Assembly: GCA_038247995.1 (NCBI GenBank) | Contig: JBBRUG010000074.1 | Span: 1-20,011, forward strand | Length of the DNA: 20,011 nucleotides | Source: JBBRUG01 sp038247995 | Lineage (GTDB): Bacteria; Chloroflexota; Chloroflexia; Chloroflexales; Chloroflexaceae | Direction of reading: 5' to 3' | Part shown: positions 1 to 6,677 of the stretch, in pieces | How the letters are laid out: each line of letters opens with the position of its first letter | Position numbering within the stretch: the stretch's first letter is position 1 | The notes under the pieces: model-generated | What the model saw: only the letters and a program-made list of their open reading frames with translations | Told to the model about the DNA's origin: nothing | Database searches by the model: none | Translations under genes and position numbers: made by a program

Positions 1-929
1 ATGATCTGGACATTGCCGGCAAGCACATGCGCCCAGAGCGCCGCTTGTTCCGCTTTGTTGCGCAGCGGCGGCGCGCATTTTGCGATTGCACCGAGCCGTT
101 CCGCATCTTCAACCGTGAGCACCAGATAATGCGGGCAGGTCTCGCATGTCACGGCTTGCCCGCGTGCCCGCGCCTCAGCGATCAGCGCCACGCCGCGCCC
201 ACTACTGACGTGAACCACATGCAGCGCACAGTTTGCCTCGGCGGCGAGCAACAGGGCGCGCTGGATCGCCTCCAGTTCGGCGATCACCGGCCGTGAGGCG
301 AGGTAGTCGGCCACGCCGATGCGCCCGGCGGCAACGGCCCGCGCCGCCAATGCCGACGTTATGCTATCGCTCTCGGCGTGGACAGCTACAACCCGCCCTA
401 GAGCGGCGGCTTGCTGCATCGCTTCGTACAACGTCAGATCGTCGGCGGCCGGAAAGTCGGCCATGCCGCTGTTTGACATAAACGCCTTAAAACCAACGAC
501 GCCGAGCGCGGCCAACTCGGCCAACTCGGCCTGGTTGCCCGGCACGATCCCGCCCCAGAGCGCAAAATCCGTCAGGGCGGTTCCATTGGCTGCGGCGCAT
601 TTGGCCTGAAACGCCGCAGCGTTGAGGATCGGCGGGTTGGCGTTAAGCGGCATGTCGATTGCAAGCGTGCCGCCACCGGCAGCCAGCGCACGGGTGCCGC
701 TGGCCCAGCCTTCCCATGCAGTTCGACCAGGATCGTTGAAGTGGACGTGTGCGTCGATCAGGCCGGGCAGCACATGCAGGCCCCGCGCATCAATCTCCGC
801 ATGCGCAGTGCCGGACACCTCCGCTTCAAGCGCAACAATCCGCTCCTCAGCCACCGCCAGATCGGCATGTACCAACCCATGCGGCAGCACCAGCGTTCCC
901 CCACGGATGATTACGTCGTAACTTGGCAT
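1..929 (-). CDS. allB: Allantoinase, partial (C-terminus beyond left edge)
   Basis: Cyclic amidohydrolase that hydrolyses allantoin to allantoate in purine breakdown in the cytoplasm. Translating the minus strand from the ATG at 927-929 gives 309 uninterrupted codons running off the window; the family is usually about 450 residues, so roughly a third is missing. Visible metal-site motifs are H61-x-H63 in GLIDAHVHFNDPGR, the lysine expected to be carboxylated (K148 in GFKAFM), H184 in VHAES and H240 in HVVHVSS. CETCPHYL (residues 262-269) and AKCAPPLR (283-290) are typical of allantoinases rather than dihydroorotases or hydantoinases. The last catalytic Asp lies beyond the edge. The start sits 30 nt after the allC stop, and GAGGG from a heptamer repeat lies 6 nt upstream as the likely ribosome-binding site. 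The adjacent allC supports the call; another hydantoinase-family enzyme is the main alternative. Confidence 0.9.
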   Translation of the reverse strand, partial: MPSYDVIIRGGTLVLPHGLVHADLAVAEERIVALEAEVSGTAHAEIDARGLHVLPGLIDAHVHFNDPGRTAWEGWASGTRALAAGGGTLAIDMPLNANPPILNAAAFQAKCAAANGTALTDFALWGGIVPGNQAELAELAALGVVGFKAFMSNSGMADFPAADDLTLYEAMQQAAALGRVVAVHAESDSITSALAARAVAAGRIGVADYLASRPVIAELEAIQRALLLAAEANCALHVVHVSSGRGVALIAEARARGQAVTCETCPHYLVLTVEDAERLGAIAKCAPPLRNKAEQAALWAHVLAGNVQI

Positions 930-932
930 TTT

Positions 933-973
933 CAGCCCTCAGCCCTCAGCCCTCAGCCCTCAGCCCTCAGCAC
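933..973. repeat. Heptamer tandem repeat CAGCCCT, five copies
   Basis: Five perfect CAGCCCT units (933-967) plus a decayed sixth. On the coding (minus) strand the unit is AGGGCTG. The array contains the allC stop codon (960-962) and fills the allC-allB gap. Its last copy supplies the GAGGG ahead of allB, so unit number or phase could affect the end of AllC or translation of AllB. Confidence 0.95.
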
Positions 974-2189
974 TTAACTCTATAAACCTGCTCAATACTG
1001 CAATGCTCGTCGCAACATCACCCTCGTGAACAGCTTCAGCAGGGTTATGGCTGATGCCGCCGACACAGCGCACAAACAGCATTGCTGCGGGCACAACCAG
1101 GCCAAGCACCATCGCATCGTGGCCGGCGCCGCTGGGCAGTTCGAGCGGTTCGCTGCCGCACGCCACTACCGCCGCAGCCAGCCGAGTGCGCAGAGCAGCA
1201 TCCATCGGTACGGCGTCGATCTCTTGCACATCTTCCCAGACTGCATGCACCCCACGCTCTGTCGCAATCGCGGCGGCCTTCTCGCGCAGCAGCATCGCGG
1301 CTTCAATGCGCGTCCGATCACTCTGATGCCGCAGGTCGATGCTCAGGCTGACGCGTGCCGGAATGACATTGCTGGCGCCGGGAGCCAGATCCAACTGCCC
1401 CACCGTCACCACCAGGCCGGCCGTATTGCGCGCAACTGTTTCAGCGGCCAGGATAAATGCGGCGGCGGCACAGAGCGCATCGTGGCGCAGTTCCATCGGC
1501 ACGGTGCCGGCGTGGCCTGCTACCCCGTGAAAGCTCACCCCGGTACGTGAAATGCCTGTAATCGCACTGACAATCCCAACCGGCAGATGCTTTGCTTCCA
1601 GCAATGGCCCCTGTTCGATATGCACTTCACAGTAGCCGATCAGATCGTGCAAGGGCCGGGCTGCAGCGCTAATCTGTTCGGGGTTGCCGCCAAATGTCCG
1701 CAGTGCAGTGCCGATTGTCGTCCCCGCAGCATCGGTAACGCTCAGCAGCGCCGGGTCGAACTTGCCGATCAGCGCCCGACTGCCGAGCAATGCACTACCA
1801 AAGCGCAGCCCTTCTTCGTCGGTAAAAGCAACAACTTCCAACGCGATCGACAGGCGCCGCCCGGCACGGTGCAGCTGCGCAACAGCGGCAATGCCCACGA
1901 GCACGCCGAGGGCGCCATCATACCGACCGGCATCGCGCACTGTGTCGAGATGCGAGCCGATCAGCAACGTGCGTGCAGCAGCGTGATCCGCGCTATAGCG
2001 CCCGATCAGGTTGCCTACCGCATCCTCACGGACGTGCATGCCGGCTGCTTCCATCCAGGCCGCCACCTGCGTATGTACTGCTCGCATCGCCGGCGTAAAC
2101 GACGGCCGGGTCAAGATCTGCGCTTCGGCGCTGATCGCCCCCAGGATGGCACAACGCTGCATCACTTCTGCGGCTAGTTCAGCTTCCAT
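960..2189 (-). CDS. allC: Allantoate amidohydrolase (M20 carbamoylase family)
   Basis: Binuclear-metal amidohydrolase that releases ammonia from allantoate, the step after allantoinase. In the 409-residue version used here the M20 motifs are clear: GSHLDTV with metal ligand H80 and catalytic D82, D91 in RYDGALGV, TDEEG (E125/E126), EVHIEQGP with H190, GHAGTVPM, GASNVIPA, GAGHDAM, and the final metal ligand H381 in GGISHNPAE. An in-frame ATG at 2214-2216 would add nine residues and overlap the upstream gene by 17 bp. I prefer 2187-2189 because AAAGGG lies just ahead of it and nothing comparable precedes the longer start. The closest alternative is N-carbamoyl-L-amino-acid hydrolase, a sister activity hard to separate by eye; the adjacent allB favours allantoate. 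The stop lies inside the heptamer array. Confidence 0.88.
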   Translation of the reverse strand: MEAELAAEVMQRCAILGAISAEAQILTRPSFTPAMRAVHTQVAAWMEAAGMHVREDAVGNLIGRYSADHAAARTLLIGSHLDTVRDAGRYDGALGVLVGIAAVAQLHRAGRRLSIALEVVAFTDEEGLRFGSALLGSRALIGKFDPALLSVTDAAGTTIGTALRTFGGNPEQISAAARPLHDLIGYCEVHIEQGPLLEAKHLPVGIVSAITGISRTGVSFHGVAGHAGTVPMELRHDALCAAAAFILAAETVARNTAGLVVTVGQLDLAPGASNVIPARVSLSIDLRHQSDRTRIEAAMLLREKAAAIATERGVHAVWEDVQEIDAVPMDAALRTRLAAAVVACGSEPLELPSGAGHDAMVLGLVVPAAMLFVRCVGGISHNPAEAVHEGDVATSIAVLSRFIELSAEG

Positions 2190-2199
2190 TGCCAACCCT

Positions 2200-2592
2200 T
2201 TACACAGCCTGGCCATAAACCCGGCTAATCGTCAGGCGCAACGCCATGCGGGCGGCATCGGGACGCTGTTGCAACCAGGCGGCTGCGCGCTCCGGCCCGA
2301 CATAGCGTAACGCCAACTGTTCACGCAAGTGCGGATCGAAGGGTTCCACAACAGCCATTCCACTCAGCGTCAGATAGCGCCGGGTGGCTTCAATAGCGAG
2401 GCTGGCATTGGGGTGACGGCGCAGATTTGCGACCTTGATGCTCTGCGCGCCGACGCTGATCCGGATCGTCTCACCATCAAGTACGTACCAAACTACCGTC
2501 TGCTGGATGCTGCCATCGGCGTTGATCGTGGCAAAGACTCCATAGTGTAGCTCGTCGAGAAATGCCCGTTGGCTGGTGGAAAGCAGGCTCAT
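2200..2592 (-). CDS. PPOX-class F420/FMN-dependent oxidoreductase-like protein
   Basis: A 130-residue protein with the split-barrel pattern of the pyridoxamine 5'-phosphate oxidase superfamily, in the short PPOX class often annotated as probable F420-dependent enzymes. Supporting stretches are FLDELHYGVFATINADGS near the N-terminus, the strand TVVWYVLDGETIRISV, the cofactor-phosphate-binding type segment KVANLRRHPNASLAI, and the helix REQLALRYVG. AGGA lies about 8 nt before the ATG, with an extended -10 promoter upstream. The stop is 10 nt before the preferred allC start, so the two genes are probably cotranscribed. The substrate is unknown. A role in oxidising a purine-degradation intermediate is conceivable from position only. 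Either FMN or F420 could be the cofactor. Confidence 0.85.
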   Translation of the reverse strand: MSLLSTSQRAFLDELHYGVFATINADGSIQQTVVWYVLDGETIRISVGAQSIKVANLRRHPNASLAIEATRRYLTLSGMAVVEPFDPHLREQLALRYVGPERAAAWLQQRPDAARMALRLTISRVYGQAV

Positions 2593-2623
2593 GGATTTCC
2601 TTGGATTGGAGATTCTAGCGCAT

Positions 2624-2632
2624 ATTGTAGCA
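2624..2632 (-). promoter_or_regulatory. Extended -10 promoter for the PPOX-allC-allB operon
   Basis: The minus strand reads TGCTACAAT, an extended -10 element (TGn plus TACAAT). It lies about 32 nt before the start codon and predicts a leader of roughly 25 nt. No good -35 is visible, as is usual for extended -10 promoters. Confidence 0.6.
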
Positions 2633-2677
2633 GATCTACCTCAGCTTTCCTGCCGCTTACCGCCTGCAATTCAGGGG

Positions 2678-2707
2678 TTGACTTTAACCGTTGCATAATG
2701 CTATAGT
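2678..2707 (+). promoter_or_regulatory. Sigma-70 type promoter, TTGACT-18-TGC-TATAGT
   Basis: TTGACT at 2678-2683, an 18 bp spacer, and TATAGT at 2702-2707 preceded by TGC. One of the two best promoter matches in the window. It points right, with a start expected near 2714. No gene begins for 400 bp downstream, which suggests an RNA product or a long leader for the sigma-factor gene. Confidence 0.7.
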
Positions 2708-2713
2708 ACCAAT

Positions 2714-2880
2714 CGGCAAAGTGAAAAGGGGTGCCACGACCGCGTCCCTCCTAATTGTGTGTTACCAAATGGGGGTTTGAGGGCCTGACTCTCGACCCCA
2801 TCTTCTTGCTTTTGCAGGGCACACGGCGGCATGAGGGGCCAGAGCGCGGGAGAATGCGTGCTCCGGCCCTTCCCTATCTT
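2714..2880 (+). ncRNA. Candidate structured RNA, family not recognised
   Basis: This stretch of the 490 bp gene-free gap (2593-3123) follows a strong promoter and folds well by eye. Stem A pairs 2740-2749 with 2816-2829 (CCGC/GCGG, GT/AC, CCCT/AGGG, with bulges). It encloses a hairpin with ATGGGG 2769-2774 against CCCCAT 2796-2801. A third hairpin pairs 2833-2848 with 2857-2872 (GGGCC and GAGC blocks, one mismatch, loop of about 8 nt) and is followed by a weakly T-rich tail. Total length of about 165 nt and the large internal bubble are reminiscent of 6S RNA, but I cannot see a decisive signature. SRP RNA, tmRNA and RNase P RNA hallmarks are absent. The alternative is an upstream leader of the sigma-factor mRNA. 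Confidence 0.35.
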
Positions 2881-2929
2881 ATGGTGCCATACGACATAAT
2901 GTGGTAGGACAGCGGTTGTGGCCTGTGGG

Positions 2930-2946
2930 AACGTCGACGTTTTTTT
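2930..2946 (+). terminator. Palindrome followed by a T run, possible weak terminator
   Basis: AACGTCGACGTT (2930-2941) is a perfect 12 bp palindrome whose last bases run into seven T (2940-2946). As RNA it could form a short stem extended by G-U pairs from the preceding GGG, with loop UCGA. It lies between the candidate RNA and the proximal sigma-factor promoter, so it may end transcripts from the distal promoter. It could equally be a protein-binding dyad. Confidence 0.3.
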
Positions 2947-2956
2947 ACGGCAGCGC

Positions 2957-2986
2957 TTGACAGTGCGTGTATTATGTTAATATACA
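2957..2986 (+). promoter_or_regulatory. Proximal promoter of the sigma-factor gene
   Basis: A perfect -35 TTGACA at 2957-2962, with TATACA at 2981-2986 after 18 bp (or ATATAC after 17). The leader to the chosen start at 3124 would be about 130 nt. Confidence 0.6.
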
Positions 2987-3123
2987 CCCATCCAAGATCG
3001 CGACGCCTGCGACACGCATAGCTTGCGCGTGTTGTTTGTGCGCGCCAGGTAAGGCAACTGGGAAGTGCTGGCCATAATTTTATGATGGCAATGCAAACAC
3101 AGATCACAGAGGAGTCGGGGCCG

Positions 3124-4257
3124 ATGATTGACCGGTTGCTTGAGTTGGCGCGTAAGCGCGGATACCTCACCTACACCGATATTCTCGAGGCCTATCCGCA
3201 GCCCGAGCTTCATGTCGCTGAGGTTGATCAACTCTATGCAACGCTTCAGATCGAGGGTGTGAAGGTAGTTGAGTCGCCGGCCGATCTTCAAAAAGGGGCC
3301 AACGGCGACGATGAGCCGGTTGCCGAAATCCCCGACCTGGCTGATATCGCTTTCGACGACCCGGTGCGCATGTATCTCCAGGAGATCGGCCAGGTGCCGT
3401 TGTTGACGGCTCAGCAGGAAGTGACGCTCGCTAAGGCGATGGAGTCGGGTAATCTGGCGCGTCAGCGGATCGACCGCGAAGAGTATACAACTGCACGCGA
3501 GCGGATCGAGCTTGAACGGGCGCTTAGCGGTGGCCAGGACGCGCGTCAGCATTTGATCCAGGCTAACTTGCGCCTGGTGGTGAGTATTGCCAAGAAGTAC
3601 ACTTCTTATGGCCTCACGATGATGGATCTGGTGCAAGAAGGCAATATCGGCCTGATGCGTGCCGTCGAGAAGTTTGACTATACGAAGGGTCACAAATTCT
3701 CGACGTATGCGACCTGGTGGATCCGCCAGGCGATTACGCGCGCCATCGCCGACCAGAGCCGCACCATTCGCCTGCCTGTGCATATGGGCGAGGCGATCAG
3801 CCAGGTCAAGCGTACCTCGCATAAGCTTCAGCAGTCGATGCAGCGCGAACCAACCCCCGAGGAGATCGCTGAGGCGATGGGTATCTCGGCTGGGAAGGTG
3901 CGCCGCACGCTTGAGGCGAGCATGCACCCGCTTTCGCTCGAAATGCCCGTCGGACAGGAAGGTGAAGGGCGCATGGGCGACTTCATCGAGGACGATCGAA
4001 TTTCGACGCCCTCTGAGGCTGCCGCTGCAAGCATGCTCCGCGAGCAAATCGAAGAAGTGCTCCAGAAGCTGCCCGAGCGCGAGCGCAAGATCATTCAGTT
4101 GCGTTACGGCCTCAAAGATGGCCGCTACCGTACGCTCGAAGAGGTCGGTGTTGAGTTCGGGATTACCCGTGAGCGTATTCGCCAGATCGAGGCCGTGGCG
4201 CTACGCAAGCTGCGCCACCCACATCTTGGCAAGAAGCTACGCGGTTACCTCGATTGA
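3124..4257 (+). CDS. rpoD: RNA polymerase primary sigma factor, RpoD/SigA type
   Basis: Directs core RNA polymerase to promoters. In the 377-residue form, region 1.1 is short (about residues 1-60, starting MIDRLLELARKRGYLTY). A brief acidic linker follows, then region 1.2 (78-106, DPVRMYLQEIGQVPLL). Region 2 (148-220) carries the canonical core-binding and -10 recognition block, including GLMRAVEKFDY and KFSTYATWWIRQAI. Region 3 covers about 228-300. Region 4 has the -35 helix-turn-helix TLEEVGVEFGITRERIRQIE (337-356). I chose the ATG at 3124 because AGAGGAG sits 9 nt upstream. ATGs at 3082, 3085 and 3091 are in frame but lack a ribosome-binding site and would add up to 14 poorly conserved residues. 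Complete regions 1.1-4 point to a housekeeping or close group 2 sigma; which of these cannot be told without the rest of the genome. The gene ends 22 nt before a strong terminator. Confidence 0.96.
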   Translation: MIDRLLELARKRGYLTYTDILEAYPQPELHVAEVDQLYATLQIEGVKVVESPADLQKGANGDDEPVAEIPDLADIAFDDPVRMYLQEIGQVPLLTAQQEVTLAKAMESGNLARQRIDREEYTTARERIELERALSGGQDARQHLIQANLRLVVSIAKKYTSYGLTMMDLVQEGNIGLMRAVEKFDYTKGHKFSTYATWWIRQAITRAIADQSRTIRLPVHMGEAISQVKRTSHKLQQSMQREPTPEEIAEAMGISAGKVRRTLEASMHPLSLEMPVGQEGEGRMGDFIEDDRISTPSEAAAASMLREQIEEVLQKLPERERKIIQLRYGLKDGRYRTLEEVGVEFGITRERIRQIEAVALRKLRHPHLGKKLRGYLD

Positions 4258-4278
4258 TCTGCTGAATCAGCTTGCCCG

Positions 4279-4308
4279 AAAAGACGCCCTGATGGGGCGT
4301 CTTTTTTA
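4279..4308. terminator. Bidirectional intrinsic terminator
   Basis: AAAAGACGCCC (4279-4289), loop TGATG, GGGCGTCTTTT (4295-4305), with T continuing to 4307. The flanking A and T runs make it work on both strands. It ends the sigma-factor gene from the left and the convergent acetyltransferase gene from the right, whose TAA (4306-4308) lies at the edge of the hairpin. Confidence 0.92.
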
Positions 4309-5535
4309 TTCCGCCCAAAGCTCGGCCCGAAACGCCTCCGCCACCAGATAACAACGCTCCCCCGCCTGCGCCACGTTTGTAACCACATATTTGCCCACCC
4401 TAAACCCGAGCTGTGCATCCAGGATTGCGTCAGTCGTTGTGCGCCAGGCCTGGGCAAGCTCCGGCGACGTGTGTTGTAACACCGTCCAGTTTGTGGGTAT
4501 TTCGAGCGCGACCACCGGCGCCGTAGTGGTTGCCGCAAGCTGTTCCGGCCCGTCGTTTAGTACCACCAGCTCCGGCAGATCCGCCAGGCTCAGCTTGCTG
4601 CGTGGGCGCGGCGTTAAGCCGGCGCTCCCATGGGCTGAATCAGGCAGCCAGACGACCCCAAGCCGTGAGGCAGTTACCCGGTTTAACGCATTGGTGAAGG
4701 GGTAGTAGCTTGGATATACCTTGCCCGCAATTGCGCGCAGAGTGGCGAAGTTGAGCGTGGCATTGGCCATCTGGAGCGGGTCGGCAGTCCAGTGGATTGC
4801 GCGCATCCCGGCGGCGAGCGCCGCCTGGGCCTGGGCGCGCTTGAGCGTTGCGGCGAGCCCGCCCCGTCGATGCGCCGGATCGATCGCCAGGAGTTGCGAC
4901 TCTAGGTAGAGCCGGGTCGGCGCATTGGGTAAGCCATCCGGCGCGGTAAAACGCGTGAAGCCAAACAAAAACCCGACGACCTTGCCGTCGGCGCGGGCGA
5001 CCAACGAACTGCCCGGCTTAAACTCGGCGCTGTGCAGATCAACGGGATAACCCTGGCCCGCCTCGGCGCCCCACACGGCCCGCTGGAGCTCACTGATCGC
5101 GGCGAGTTCCATGCGGGCGGGCGCGCCGATGGTATAGGCGCCGACCATTGTGCCCTCGGCGTGGAATGTGTGTTCAGCAGTGGGTACATACAGCACCGCG
5201 CAATCAGGGGCGATCTGCGGCTCGATTGCAGCAAGAACAGTTACTGGGTTGAGGTCTTCAGCATGCAGGCGCAACGTGACATAACGAATGCCGTTAATAA
5301 TCGTTCTGGGAAAGAGCAGCGCCGCACCAAGAGGCGTTCCGGCGGGATCAGTAAGCTGAAACAAGCGTCCGCCTAGCTTGGGGAAGGTGGTTTGCACAAA
5401 ATAAGGCGGAAACAAAGCCGGGTTTGTTGGGTAGCCGAGATGCGCCCAAAGCGTATCGATCTGGGCGCTCCAGTAGGGATCATGCGGCGAAAGGAGCGTC
5501 GCCCTGAGGGTCGGTTGGCGTGCTGAAGATTCCAT
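4306..5535 (-). CDS. GNAT-superfamily acetyltransferase-like protein
   Basis: A 409-residue protein with a GNAT domain in its middle (about residues 145-285): SSLVARADGKVVGFLFGF (176-193) as the central strands, AIDPAHRRGGLAATLKRAQ (217-235) as the acetyl-CoA pyrophosphate loop (R/Q-x-x-G-x-G/A pattern), and HWTADPLQMANATLNFATL (248-266). The WT-x-DPL-x-x-x-NA-x-x-N pattern recalls the predicted acetyltransferases of COG3375. The first 140 residues may be a degenerate second GNAT half. The C-terminal 120 residues resemble nothing I recognise. No catalytic residue or substrate can be assigned. The gene is transcribed alone, convergent with the sigma factor and divergent from the MoxR gene (70 bp gap). 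No strong ribosome-binding site precedes the ATG. Confidence 0.75.
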   Translation of the reverse strand: MESSARQPTLRATLLSPHDPYWSAQIDTLWAHLGYPTNPALFPPYFVQTTFPKLGGRLFQLTDPAGTPLGAALLFPRTIINGIRYVTLRLHAEDLNPVTVLAAIEPQIAPDCAVLYVPTAEHTFHAEGTMVGAYTIGAPARMELAAISELQRAVWGAEAGQGYPVDLHSAEFKPGSSLVARADGKVVGFLFGFTRFTAPDGLPNAPTRLYLESQLLAIDPAHRRGGLAATLKRAQAQAALAAGMRAIHWTADPLQMANATLNFATLRAIAGKVYPSYYPFTNALNRVTASRLGVVWLPDSAHGSAGLTPRPRSKLSLADLPELVVLNDGPEQLAATTTAPVVALEIPTNWTVLQHTSPELAQAWRTTTDAILDAQLGFRVGKYVVTNVAQAGERCYLVAEAFRAELWAE

Positions 5536-5555
5536 GCTACATTCTCAGTTCAACA

Positions 5556-5564
5556 TGCTATACT
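5556..5564 (+). promoter_or_regulatory. Extended -10 promoter for the MoxR gene
   Basis: TGC followed by TATACT (5559-5564), with no convincing -35. Transcription would begin near 5571, giving a leader of about 35 nt. A GGAGG at 5575-5579 lies in that leader but is 26 nt from the start codon. Confidence 0.6.
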
Positions 5565-5605
5565 CGTACGCGGTGGAGGCGCCCTGAACAATTATCTGAG
5601 AAGCT

Positions 5606-6553
5606 ATGCAAACCCAACAACTTGCGGAAGTTCTGCGCGCCGAGGCGGGCAAGGTACTTGTCGGCCAGGAAGAAGTATTTGATCTGCTGCTTGTCGCGCT
5701 GCTCAGCGGTGGTCATGTACTGCTTGAAGGCGCGCCGGGCACAGCCAAAACGCTGATGGCCAAAACGCTGGCCCAGTTGATCCAGGCCGAGTTCAAGCGG
5801 GTGCAGTTCACCCCCGACCTGATGCCCTCCGATGTCGTCGGCACGCAGGTGTTTGAACTTGGCAGCGGCGAGTTTAGATTGCGGCGCGGCCCGATTTTTA
5901 CCCAAATTCTGCTCGGCGATGAGATTAATCGCGCCCCGGCCAAAACGCAGAGCGCATTGCTGGAGGCGATGGAAGAGCGCCAGGTGACGATCGAGGGCGA
6001 GCGCCTGATGTTGCCCGAGCCGTTTTTTGTGGTGGCGACCCAAAACCCGATCGAGTACGAAGGTACCTATCCGTTGCCCGAAGCCCAACTCGATCGCTTC
6101 CTCTTCAAACTGCTCGTTAGCCATCCGCCGTTAGCCGTCGAACTTGAGGTGCTGCGGCGTTATCATCGTGGCTTTGATGCCCGCCGCCTGGAAGACGCGG
6201 GCCTGCGCACTGTTGTTTCACCCGCTGATCTGTTGGCGTGTCGCAGCGAAATTGCCAATGTGCAGGTTGAAGAAGGCATTCTGAGCTACATTGGGGCAAT
6301 CGTCGGCGAGAGTCGGCGTAGCCCGGATCTCGTGCTGGGCGCAAGTACGCGTGCCGCAATTGCGCTGCTGCTCACGTCAAAGGCCTATGCCGCAATCCAG
6401 GGCCGCGCATATGTCAGCCCAGACGATGTAAAACTCCTGGCCCGACCGGTCTTGCGCCATCGCATTTTGCTACGTCCTGAAGCAGAAATCGAAGGCCTTA
6501 CCGCCGATAATGCAATTGGGCGGATGTTGACCCGCGTTGAAGTGCCACGTTAG
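5606..6553 (+). CDS. MoxR-family AAA+ ATPase
   Basis: A cytoplasmic chaperone-like ATPase, 315 residues, the normal MoxR length. Walker A GAPGTAKT is at 42-49, Walker B LLGDEIN at 102-108 (D105, E106), sensor 1 in ATQNP (N147), the arginine-finger region at LDRF (R164), and sensor 2 in the LGASTRAAIAL segment; all key residues are present. The ATG is the first possible start because an in-frame TGA lies at 5597-5599; GAGAAG just upstream is a modest ribosome-binding site. MoxR ATPases usually sit beside DUF58 and von Willebrand A-domain genes that they activate. Here neither follows, since the gene is succeeded by a repeat array and a convergent gene. Its client is therefore unknown. Confidence 0.94.
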   Translation: MQTQQLAEVLRAEAGKVLVGQEEVFDLLLVALLSGGHVLLEGAPGTAKTLMAKTLAQLIQAEFKRVQFTPDLMPSDVVGTQVFELGSGEFRLRRGPIFTQILLGDEINRAPAKTQSALLEAMEERQVTIEGERLMLPEPFFVVATQNPIEYEGTYPLPEAQLDRFLFKLLVSHPPLAVELEVLRRYHRGFDARRLEDAGLRTVVSPADLLACRSEIANVQVEEGILSYIGAIVGESRRSPDLVLGASTRAAIALLLTSKAYAAIQGRAYVSPDDVKLLARPVLRHRILLRPEAEIEGLTADNAIGRMLTRVEVPR

Positions 6554-6555
6554 TT

Positions 6556-6597
6556 CAGGCGGCAGGCGGCAGGCGGCAGGCGGCACGAGGCAGGCGG
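6556..6597. repeat. Heptamer tandem repeat CAGGCGG, six units
   Basis: Four perfect CAGGCGG units (6556-6583), one variant CACGAGG, and one more perfect unit (6591-6597), beginning two bases after the MoxR stop. It lies between convergent genes where no canonical terminator is seen. Confidence 0.95.
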
Positions 6598-6607
6598 GTG
6601 ATGCCCT

Positions 6608-6667
6608 GCACGCCTGCACGCCCACGTCCTACACGCCTCACGCCCCGCACGCCCACGCTCCACACGC
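6608..6667. repeat. Degenerate C-rich 7-8 bp repeats (CACGCCY)
   Basis: A run of imperfect CACGCCT/CACGCCC units with occasional one-base shifts. It is roughly complementary to the preceding G-rich array: GCAGGCG (6590-6596) pairs perfectly with CGCCTGC (6611-6617), giving a possible hairpin with a 14 nt loop. Confidence 0.75.
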
Positions 6668-6677
6668 AGTTCCATCC

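Noticed and set aside
2714..2880. The candidate RNA as SRP RNA, tmRNA or RNase P RNA
   Set aside because: The conserved SRP tetraloop helix, the tmRNA ends and tag frame, and the RNase P core motifs were looked for and not found.
2831..2899. A 22-codon frame (ATG at 2831) inside the candidate RNA
   Set aside because: No ribosome-binding site, and its bases are used by the long hairpin.
2977..4047. Long open frame antisense to the sigma-factor gene (356 codons)
   Set aside because: It mirrors the codon pattern of a well-conserved gene, has no recognisable motif and no ribosome-binding site; long antisense frames are common in GC-rich genes.
933..6667. The tandem heptamers read as a CRISPR array
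   Set aside because: Units are 7 bp without unique spacers, and there are no cas genes.
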